Shown here: one piece after another, positions 56,501 through 62,000 of the stretch | How the letters are laid out: the number at the start of each line of letters is the position of its first letter | How positions within the stretch are numbered: position 1 is the stretch's first letter | Origin: Acanthaster planci | Taxonomy: Eukaryota > Echinodermata > Asteroidea > Valvatida > Acanthasteridae | Reading direction: 5' to 3' | Length of the DNA stretch: 62,000 nucleotides | Assembly: GCF_001949145.1 (NCBI RefSeq) | Contig: NW_019091497.1 | Span: 326,253-388,252 of the forward strand | Translations under genes and position numbers: made by a program | Notes under the pieces: generated by a model | What the model was told of the DNA's origin: nothing | The model's database searches: none | Seen by the model: the letters and a program-made list of their open reading frames with translations, nothing else

Positions 56501-59169
56501 TAGCAGAAAAGAATTACCCACTGGTATGGTATTTCCCTATTGAATGTATGAAGTTGTCACTTTCAACTTGAGTGAACCCTCTGAAACTTTTTTTTGTAAA
56601 CAAAATACTAAGAAAAAATAAATATCCCAATAATATCTTGATTTATTGAGATAGCAAATGAGGGAAAGAAAACTAAACTGGCATTAAGTTTGACACACTT
56701 TCCAAATCTAAATGCAATTAAAAAGACACATATAAGAGGTTCTCGTTGTATTTAACATTAGAGTCTCAAGGATTTTAGCTGAAACTCTGGCACAGTGGGG
56801 ATGCATTATAATTCTGTCTGTGCTAAACACAGCATGCACCATGCACACTCAACCCTGGTGCAGATAAGACTGACGCTTCCATGTTGCTAGTAAAGTGAGG
56901 GATACTTTATGTGGTGCTACTGCTAAAACTTTTTGGGAATTTTTTTAAATGAGTCCTACTGCCAGAACTCATTTTACTTAACAGCGTCGCATGAGTGCAT
57001 TTCTCTGAAATTGTCTTAGTGCAAAACATGCCTTCTGTACAGTGTTTCCTGTCGTCTTTTTTGCTACCATCATTCCCTGTACTTCCTGTAACCAAACCAC
57101 TACTGCCAATTCATATATGCCAATTCATATGACGTGGCATTTGAAGTTTTTGAAGCTGATGATATCGCAAAAGGCAGGTAAGCATGATGTCGCAAATAAC
57201 GTACATGTAACAGCATGTACTAGTAGCAAACATGTACATGTATGAATGAACGCATGCGGCAAGTCACATGCATAGTATGTACATACAACATATTGTACAC
57301 AAACACATGCACAATTCGGCGATGTGTGCCAGTGAAATAAATGGCATACATGTACAGCGTACAATGTACTGCTGCATTGACCAGTCTCCATTCAAGCATC
57401 GATTTCATTCTTTATTATGAAAACTTGGACATTGTGGTGTTGTACTGACATTCATGTTTGGAAACTAGACTCGTGCGGAGGTCAGCTGGCAGTGCGTTTA
57501 TGAGTGGTAGCTAGGTTCACATTTTGTTGTGGTTTCGACAGGTTTCGAAGGGGAGACTGGAGACTTTGACATCCAAGACTGAGACCAGCACTTTCAAGAC
57601 CGAGACCAACCCTCCCAAGACCGAGACTTCGATAGGATGAGACCAAGACAGAGACCACCGAAAAAGGTCTCGAGATGGTCTCAAGACTGACACCAGGTCT
57701 CGAGACCTACAACTCTGACACATTCATGTACCATGTGTAAAGTAAAAGCAGGTTTTCGGGAAACTGTACAGAGTAAATGTAGCCCTCAAATAAAGTTCTG
57801 CACGCTGAATTCATAGAATTAGATGAATGCAATTTTTTAACCCTTTCAATATTTCTGAACAGTTTAGTCGCAGCTGAATTTCACTCAGTATGCATGCAAT
57901 CATACAAGTCACCATGCAAAAAGCAAGAAAAAAATGAAAGTTAGTCTTACCTGTGAAGTATTCCAAAAACCGAAGCTGTTGAAAAATCAGGGAAATACAT
58001 TTGATTGAGATCTAGATGTATACTGACGGTAACAGACCTCAAACATTTTGAACTTAAATTTAACTCAGAACGCATAGTCTACATACATGTACATATCCAT
58101 CTCTTTGCACATGGCAGGAAAAATTCCATGCTCAGTGGCCACTTTGTTTACATTTTTAAACCCCAACAGTTTTAAAAGGGGATGAAAATATTTTGGGGTA
58201 CTAGAGATTTGAAAGGGGGTGTACGGGAGGACAGGTTCAAATGATGGGGCTCCTTCCCATTTCACTTAAAAAAGGAGAGTTCCACGTACAGGCATCACTT
58301 ACATGTCACATCCAGGGCACAATGTGGTTTGAAAAATTCGAAGCGTTTTTTCAATAATGCTTTAATATTTTCTCTACTAAATTTGCATCTTTAGTTTAGG
58401 CATTGTTAAATGTTAGGACATAATATTATCCCTTTTGGGAAAAATAATCATACGGATGCAACTTAAAGACTTTGGCACTTGAAGCTCTGTGCACAAACCC
58501 TGGGAGACTGGTCTGAAAAATTCACAAGTGTTTTCTAAGTGAGTAGGGCCCACACGTATCTACATATTTTTACAGGTAAATACTAAATTTGACTTTTTAG
58601 AACGTTTATAGGGCCTGTTACGCTAACATGCATGGCTGATAAGGCCTAGGCCCCCCTACGGCCATAGCTTAGGCAAAAAAAACAGTGGCAAGTATATCAC
58701 GTCCGTACACGCCTAGGTCCCAGCAGGCTACAGCTTGTAATTTGTATAGGGGCCTAGGCCTAGGCCCATGTGGAATTCAGAATTCTTTCTCATTTTTTTG
58801 CGCACTGCTAAGAGACAAAGTAAGAGCATTAGGGAAAAACTTAAATCGGCATGAAGCCTCAAAGGGCTCTTCATCTGACAATGGAGGAAGGCCATGATCT
58901 GACGTCCGCCCCTCCACTCACGTCACGACACACAGGCCTAGCCTACCACCATACCAGCATACAGTGACTAGCGCGGGCAGCGACTCACCCATTACCACAG
59001 CACCGAACACTACACTTTTTGGCAACGATTTAAGGTGTGCAGAAAGGCTGCCATTTCTGTGATCGTTTTCCCGCGCTGATGTGGATTTAGACTTCGCAGA
59101 CGGACGATCACTTCTTGTATCCATGAACGTTGTCGTCTGCTTTTTGGGTTTTCTACTCTTCACCGCCAT
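32428..59169 (-). CDS. DPY19L1: DPY19L1-like protein C-mannosyltransferase, complete 21-exon gene
   Basis: The product belongs to the DPY-19 family (GT-C fold), multi-pass ER membrane enzymes. They transfer mannose from dolichol-phosphate-mannose to carbon 2 of the first Trp in WxxW/C motifs, for example in thrombospondin repeats. Twenty-one exons join with consistent phases to 2235 nt (744 residues plus stop); human DPY19L1 has about 675. Landmarks in order are the luminal [20 protein letters not shown] motif whose acidic residues belong to the active-site loop, [114 protein letters not shown] and [14 protein letters not shown]. Similarity to DPY19L1 is clearly higher than to DPY19L3. The basic 60-residue N-terminus is unconserved. 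It is divergently paired with the + strand gene starting at 59951. Confidence 0.93.
33065..33190 (-). CDS. DPY19L1: DPY19L1-like exon 20
   Basis: [20 protein letters not shown] then [19 protein letters not shown], part of the luminal C-terminal domain. The acceptor is cttgtcag and the donor tgg|gtaggt. Confidence 0.93.
34622..34721 (-). CDS. DPY19L1: DPY19L1-like exon 19
   Basis: [20 protein letters not shown] then [13 protein letters not shown], a near-invariant family block. The acceptor is gtttcag and the donor gag|gtaaga. Confidence 0.95.
35766..35940 (-). CDS. DPY19L1: DPY19L1-like exon 18
   Basis: [20 protein letters not shown].. then [30 protein letters not shown]. It holds the last transmembrane helix and the start of the luminal C-terminal domain. 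The donor is caaa|gtaaca. Confidence 0.93.
36285..36602. mobile_element. MITE, about 318 bp, with 40-bp terminal inverted repeats
   Basis: The left end ggtcgtaggcgcgcttatgc then ccttttgcccggaagcatgat is mirrored by the right end atcatgcttcccagcaaaag then gtcgtaagcacttacgacc. It lies in the intron between exons 17 and 18. The target-site duplication is not clear. Confidence 0.75.
36819..36938 (-). CDS. DPY19L1: DPY19L1-like exon 17
   Basis: [20 protein letters not shown] then [20 protein letters not shown]. The MRLKLF(L)TPH(M/L)C stretch is strongly conserved in the family. The acceptor is tttgcag and the donor cag|gtaaga. Confidence 0.95.
38320..38347 (-). CDS. DPY19L1: DPY19L1-like exon 16 (28 nt)
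   Basis: Micro-exon [10 protein letters not shown] between tttctcag and gtaaga. Its 28 nt restore the frame between exons 15 and 17, and the acidic end matches the family's HGE before LVYH. Confidence 0.75.
39391..39476 (-). CDS. DPY19L1: DPY19L1-like exon 15
   Basis: [20 protein letters not shown] then THEQETSN, a cytosolic linker of low complexity that ends in phase 2 before gtgaac. The acceptor is tagacag. Confidence 0.8.
39939..40010 (-). CDS. DPY19L1: DPY19L1-like exon 14
   Basis: [20 protein letters not shown] then TVVY, a transmembrane helix matching the family TPLRYTKTLLLP motif. The acceptor is tgccccag and the donor tat|gtaagt. Confidence 0.92.
40599..40680. repeat. Two tandem 41-bp units
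   Basis: Bases tgctgagcaaaagtctatgc followed by taacagggacttc begin at 40599 and recur at 40640 with few changes. Intronic. Confidence 0.85.
40749..40850 (-). CDS. DPY19L1: DPY19L1-like exon 13
   Basis: [20 protein letters not shown] then [14 protein letters not shown], a hallmark luminal block. The acceptor is acgacag and the donor cag|gtaaac. Confidence 0.95.
42594..42674 (-). CDS. DPY19L1: DPY19L1-like exon 12
   Basis: [20 protein letters not shown] then LLSIQDD, matching the family helix that ends in (I/L)xDD before AHIGNL. The acceptor is atttcag and the donor gat|gtaagt. Confidence 0.88.
43987..44133 (-). CDS. DPY19L1: DPY19L1-like exon 11 (variable loop, probable)
   Basis: Forty-nine codons in phase (acceptor aaggttcag, donor gct|gtgagt), encoding a polar K/T/E/Q-rich loop ([20 protein letters not shown]) and a short hydrophobic end [11 protein letters not shown]. 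The family has a variable loop here, longer in this gene than in mammals. This is the least certain exon, supported by phase, borders and position only; without it the frame is still open. Confidence 0.55.
44627..44713 (-). CDS. DPY19L1: DPY19L1-like exon 10
   Basis: [20 protein letters not shown] then FASCLIAVW, a transmembrane segment. The acceptor is ttcttgtag and the donor tgg|gtgagt. Confidence 0.92.
45114..45191 (-). CDS. DPY19L1: DPY19L1-like exon 9
   Basis: [20 protein letters not shown] then VVQGQS, aligned to the family's SLFAVYVVGY region. It is flanked by gattag and gtgagt and is exactly 26 codons. Confidence 0.8.
46461..46560 (-). CDS. DPY19L1: DPY19L1-like exon 8
   Basis: [19 protein letters not shown] then [15 protein letters not shown]. 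The LPWQFAQF motif is diagnostic of the DPY19L1/L2/L4 branch. The gap at 46610-47143 begins just upstream of this exon, but its phase fits exon 7 directly. Confidence 0.93.
46610..47143. other. Assembly gap (534 N)
   Basis: A run of N in the intron between exons 7 and 8 of the DPY19L1-like gene. Long ORFs that cross it are artefacts. Confidence 1.
47296..47585. repeat. Minisatellite, unit about 44-52 bp, about 6 copies
   Basis: The motif ccatggtgaatagtc..cttcagtttttgcca recurs with ccatgg at 47319, 47363, 47415, 47460 and 47504; the last copy is degenerate. It lies near the assembly gap in the same intron. Confidence 0.9.
48426..48517 (-). CDS. DPY19L1: DPY19L1-like exon 7
   Basis: [20 protein letters not shown].. 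to THTLR. The T-R-V..TPPLRE block is nearly invariant in the family. The acceptor is tttttgcag and the donor gag|gtacat. Confidence 0.93.
49499..49650 (-). CDS. DPY19L1: DPY19L1-like exon 6
   Basis: [20 protein letters not shown].. to [17 protein letters not shown] forms a membrane segment and the loop that leads to CTRV in exon 7. The acceptor is atggccag and the donor gag|gtatga. Confidence 0.92.
49974..50094 (-). CDS. DPY19L1: DPY19L1-like exon 5
   Basis: The peptide [19 protein letters not shown].. to [14 protein letters not shown] aligns with the family's luminal loop before transmembrane helix 2. The acceptor is ctgacag and the donor aag|gtcagg. Confidence 0.9.
50746..50883 (-). CDS. 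DPY19L1: DPY19L1-like exon 4
   Basis: Forty-six codons from [20 protein letters not shown] to [10 protein letters not shown], with acceptor atccacag and donor gag|gtaagg. Confidence 0.95.
52423..52510 (-). CDS. DPY19L1: DPY19L1-like exon 3 (catalytic-loop motif)
   Basis: The exon encodes [20 protein letters not shown] and REMTFRTEM, the most conserved luminal motif of the family. The acceptor is tttaccag and the donor atg|gtatgg. Confidence 0.92.
53641..53765. repeat. Degenerate gagacc/gaccgagac repeat
   Basis: Recurrent gagaccgagacc words in the large intron between exons 2 and 3. A related copy lies at 57545-57720. Confidence 0.75.
54205..54800. repeat. Tandem units of about 137-155 bp inside the left arm
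   Basis: The block (g)gtcct(a)(c/g)aacaa(t)g...aagactaaactgt...aattagataattagctaatta recurs about four times, with starts near 54211, 54348, 54498 and 54653. The right arm has only about one and a half units. Confidence 0.8.
55045..55330 (-). pseudogene. Decayed transposon ORF end with cysteine-rich tail
   Basis: On the - strand one frame reads [20 protein letters not shown].. to [14 protein letters not shown] one-base shift then opens [20 protein letters not shown] followed by a stop. The CxC..C..CxC pattern at a C-terminus is common in proteins encoded by invertebrate transposons and related repeats. The family is not identified. Confidence 0.4.
57545..57720. repeat. Degenerate gagacc/ggtctcgagac repeat
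   Basis: Words such as aagaccgagacc and ggtctcgaga recur. ORFs here encode low-complexity peptides only. Confidence 0.75.
57951..57975 (-). CDS. DPY19L1: DPY19L1-like exon 2 (25 nt)
   Basis: Micro-exon between tttcaacag and gtaaga, encoding ASVFGILH, which continues the first transmembrane helix. It is needed to keep the frame between exons 1 and 3. Confidence 0.75.
58989..59169 (-). CDS. DPY19L1: DPY19L1-like exon 1
   Basis: Start ATG, then a lysine/arginine/serine-rich cytosolic tail ending [12 protein letters not shown] at the first membrane segment. The donor is atgg|gtgagt. The peptide is poorly conserved; the start is the first ATG of the frame, and the next exon joins in phase. Confidence 0.75.
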
Positions 59170-59363
59170 CTTGACAATCAGCAGTCCACGTACACGACAC
59201 GCGGCAACTTAACTTGACATACAAATGTGTACATGTATGCTTGTTGCGAACACGGTACGCGTACGGCGGGCGGACGGACGTACACATGTACATTTACGTA
59301 CGTACGTCGACGTGACACGGGTGCGATGAGATGTTGGACACACTACAGGTACTGTTGACATCA

Positions 59364-59371
59364 TGACGTCA
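59364..59371. promoter_or_regulatory. Perfect CRE palindrome (tgacgtca)
   Basis: An eight-base consensus site for CREB/ATF bZIP factors, about 195 bp upstream of the DPY19L1-like start codon. Function is inferred. Confidence 0.5.
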
Positions 59372-59667
59372 AAGGTCAAAAAGTTCCTTGGTTGTCATTA
59401 CCCAATGGGGGTGGCCCAGAAATTGAACAATTCAGACAACAGTATTGAACTTAAAGTATCTGTAAAAATCGGATAGCTAATGAAAAAGTGTCATACTTAA
59501 GTGTATTTTTAAAAATCGCAACAATTTATTTGAAACCAAACTGCTGTGTTGTGCATAATTGAGACGTGCCCTTACCGAACACTAAAATCGATCATTCCAT
59601 TCGACTTACTCCACACGTTTGTTATTTAAATTGTGCATCCTTATTTGGTAGACTGTAATCGATGCTC

Positions 59668-59681
59668 GTGTTCATAGCAAC
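59668..59681 (+). promoter_or_regulatory. X-box-like site (gtgttcatagcaac)
   Basis: The right half agcaac and the central at match the RFX-factor consensus; the left half keeps GT and the final C. It is 270 bp upstream of the + strand start codon. RFX sites mark ciliary genes in animals. A single imperfect site is weak evidence. Confidence 0.35.
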
Positions 59682-59950
59682 TCAAGTTGTTGTCACCGTA
59701 CCAGCTGCTCGCGAGCTCCATGTGAAGGTTGGAAGAGTACCATCTGGAACTTCTAGTTCTACTGACTTTTTTACGCGGCTTCACTGATTTTTAAATCAGT
59801 CAGTGCATGCAGTGCAATAGCGTTACAAATACAAGACCTGGATGAAACTCTCCAATGTTTTGTTCTGCTTTATCATAGAATTTAGAAACTGTGACTATAT
59901 CTTCAAAAACCGCTTTTGAATTAAGAGCCTACAACTAGCCGAGTTGGAAA

Positions 59951-60533
59951 ATGGTGGATACTGCAGTCAGACCTCGTCCTGTGGGCGATTTACGGTTGCA
60001 TATGCAAACAGACACAAATGCCGGACCCAATAGTATCCAGCAGGTTGTGCTGAATCGGCGCCAGCGACAGATGAAATTCCCCCATCTACGGGGTCGCTGG
60101 GATGTGGACAGCTTTCAGTGGAAATCCAGCCCGAATTTAGTGAAGTACCACGACGACACGCTGGCCCCGCTACGAGACAACGTCCCCATCATCGACCCCG
60201 TCTCGGGGTTCGTCTCTGCCGCCACGGACGTGGACCGCAACACCGGTGTGGACCGTATGCCGTCCATGCAGCAGGTGGACAATACCCCGAACACCGTGAC
60301 ACCGCTATCCCCTCGCCCGACGACCACCAAAGCCCACAGGGAGAAGGAAAAGGAGAAAGACAGGGGAACCTTCGTGCCGAAGAAACCTGTCACCCCGCAG
60401 TTCTCCAGGGCGAGGTCAAACCCTGAAATGAGACTGGTGAAAAGCGAGTCGGATGTGACACACATTTTGAATGATCCAGGGACATGGGCTGGCAGGAAAA
60501 TTAGTGATGGCTTCATCAGAGCAAAGTTGGGAG
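59951..60533 (+). CDS. Unidentified + strand gene, exon 1
   Basis: The longest clean coding exon in the window, with an ATG in context gaaaATGG. GC content and codon use rise sharply relative to the flanks (60130-60330). The opposite-strand ORF is its shadow. Confidence 0.85.
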
Positions 60534-61985
60534 GTTAATACTGGAATATTTGTTATTTTGCTTAAGCAGCGGCTCACTAATTAGTACCTCCATGGTACAT
60601 GTACATGTATGTATCTGGCACTGCATCAATCTACATACAGTACTAGTCCCCTCGTTTTAGTGCCTGCCGTTGGTAGCAATAATGTGCATGTATCAATCTT
60701 AATATTGTTTGGAAATAATTATGTTATGATATCAATAGTTTACTTTTCATTTTGGCAGCAGTTGAAAAGATTTGCATGGTTTCAGGATAAGATTACTGTG
60801 TGCATTGTTCATGTGCATGTATCTGCATCACGGAAATGCAAACCTAGGTTCAGTTGTCAATTGGTAGTAACTTTTTTCTCCTTTTTTTCCCACTTCCCCA
60901 AAGTTTTTCAAGTTCTGCTTTTCAGCAAAATGTAATGTCACTTCTTGGCTGTTTACAGCTTTGGAGGCTCTCATTCGAAGAGAATTTAAATCCAAGAACC
61001 GACTCCAAACAACTGACGCATGCTTGTGTCACTGCCGGTGCTGAGCTTTGCAAAACTGGGACATGGTACTGGATATGGAGCACCTGACAGGCTTTTCTTT
61101 TTGTAGGATTTGTCATTTGAAAATCTTACAGACAGTGCTAACGTGTACTTCATACCTCATAATCCCAAACAATAACCATTCCTGGGAAACACACATGAAA
61201 AAGACAAAAGAAAAGGGCAAGGGAATCAGACTGTGATTCACATAACTTCCTACTTTTTGACATAATTAATTCTTGTGATTGGTACACCAAATGCGAGGTA
61301 GGCCTACAGAAAAAGTGGTGCACAAGAAACTGTATAGTTGAATCTTTAGAAAGGGTCCTTTGGACTTTGCAGATTACCTGGTTATAACAGAAACCAGGGA
61401 TGGAAACAGGAAAAGATTGTTATGTTTCCTTGTTGTAAGCAGGATGTTTTATTATTTGTGCATTTATTGATGAAGTTTGACTAAACTGGGGAGCAGGCAG
61501 TAGGGAATAGTAAAACTCAGACTGATCTGAGTTTTGATTTAACTCATATTTCACCAGTTCATACTTAAGCTTGAGAGATATCTGTGCGATAGTTATTTAC
61601 GTTGATGAGCTACTGACATTACTTTTCTGGTTACAATCTGCAGGGTGGACAAGCTCCGTGGACCCAAGAGATGCTGCAAAGGAACAAGAAAGGATTTGGA
61701 GGCAAATTCACGCTCGTAACATCAAGGGACAGATGGATGTAAGACCTTGCACATAGTGCAGTTTGGATTGTTGAAATTAAAAGACTGCTTTCATTTTCAC
61801 ACTTTCAGTCCTCTGGAAATTCTAGCCGTCTGGTTTTAGCTGCTTAAGCTCAGCAAAGCATCACTTGGATATTTTTCCGGTTGTTAATCTTCGGGGAAAA
61901 ATATTCATAAAATGCTCCATATGCATTGTACAATTTTGCAGGCTGTGGATAAATCTCCCAACTGGCGGGACGAAGCTGCTCTGAG
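59951..61985 (+). CDS. Unidentified protein, N-terminal part (3 exons seen, runs off the window)
   Basis: The exons are 59951-60533, 61644-61738 and from 61942 to 61985 or beyond. They join in frame (583+95+..) with borders ggag|gttaat, tctgcag, gat|gtaaga and ttttgcag; the possible last donor is gag|gtacat. At least 240 residues are predicted. The protein is basic and hydrophilic with no signal peptide or membrane helix. The first 90 residues are rich in R, Q, D and P (LNRRQRQMKFPHLRGRWDVD). A charged low-complexity stretch (HREKEKEKDRGTFVPKK) lies near residues 128-145. The final part, from AGRKISDGFIRAKLGGWTSS through DAAKEQERIWRQIHARNIKG to NWRDEAALR, looks like a conserved alpha-helical module. 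I do not recognise the family. An upstream X-box-like site makes a ciliary role possible but unproven. Confidence 0.8.
61644..61738 (+). CDS. Unidentified + strand gene, exon 2
   Basis: The peptide is GWTSSVDPRDAAKEQERIWR then QIHARNIKGQMD, with acceptor aatctgcag and donor gtaaga. Confidence 0.8.
61942..61985 (+). CDS. Unidentified + strand gene, exon 3 (may be cut by the window end)
   Basis: AVDKSPNWRDEAALR follows the acceptor ttttgcag. A donor-like gtacat follows ctgag, but the frame stays open to the window end. Confidence 0.7.
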
Positions 61986-62000
61986 GTACATTTACACATC

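Larger units (their letters stand above)
59170..59950. promoter_or_regulatory. Divergent promoter region between the DPY19L1-like gene and the + strand gene
   Basis: The two start codons are 781 bp apart and point away from each other. The segment near 59170-59340 is rich in CG and in gtacgt words, unlike most of the window. I see no clear TATA box for either gene, which fits broad, housekeeping-type promoters. Two candidate binding sites are listed separately. Confidence 0.7.

Noticed and set aside
60115-60516. A 133-codon - strand ORF and a 102-codon second + strand frame
   Set aside because: Both are shadows of exon 1 of the + strand gene, whose own frame fits the splice phases and protein-like composition.
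1-62000. Bacterial features, CRISPR arrays, operons, tRNA or rRNA genes
   Set aside because: Introns, gene density and repeat content are those of an animal genome. I found no spaced direct-repeat array, and no tRNA cloverleaf or rRNA stretch that I could support by eye.

Overview
This is animal nuclear DNA, about 40% GC by eye. Coding sequence sits in short exons with consensus GT..AG borders, separated by repeat-rich introns. Palindromic tacatgtaca-type motifs are very frequent, and the transposon set (CR1/Rex1-type LINEs, a DIRS-like ORF, Tc1, many foldback elements) together with small secreted Kazal proteins suggests a marine invertebrate such as an echinoderm, hemichordate, amphioxus or mollusc. 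The sequence alone does not let me choose among these. There is one 534-base assembly gap (46610-47143). Bacterial-style operons, ribosome binding sites and CRISPR arrays are absent.

Region 1 (1 to about 31 kb) is an accessory, transposon-rich area that holds a small Kazal-inhibitor locus. Two complete three-exon genes encode secreted single-domain Kazal proteins of 86 and 84 residues. They face each other (9681-11388 on +, 24938-27099 on -) and belong to a large imperfect inverted duplication that includes introns and flanks. A third, diverged Kazal gene (17662-18511 on -) lies between them; I found two of its exons and no first exon. The space between is filled with a Rex1-like LINE, a second CR1-like LINE, several terminal-inverted-repeat or foldback elements, a 1.35-kb GC-rich foldback element flanked by TA, and an (ACAG)n microsatellite. 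At 28.5-30.1 kb are remains of a DIRS-type retroelement ORF and a Tc1 transposase.

Region 2 (32.4-59.2 kb, - strand) is one complete 21-exon gene for a DPY19L1-like protein C-mannosyltransferase, a multi-pass ER membrane enzyme. I rebuilt it exon by exon with consistent phases: 2235 coding bases, 744 residues. Its introns hold several repeats, including a 2.3-kb inverted-repeat element with a tandem array inside one arm. The assembly gap falls in an intron and removes no coding sequence.

Region 3 (59.2 kb to the end, + strand) starts with a 781-bp divergent promoter shared head-to-head with the DPY19L1-like gene. It contains a perfect CRE and an X-box-like site. The first exons of a + strand gene of unknown function follow and run off the window. 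The Kazal proteins would act outside the cell and the C-mannosyltransferase in the ER. Nothing in the sequence ties these two loci into one pathway.
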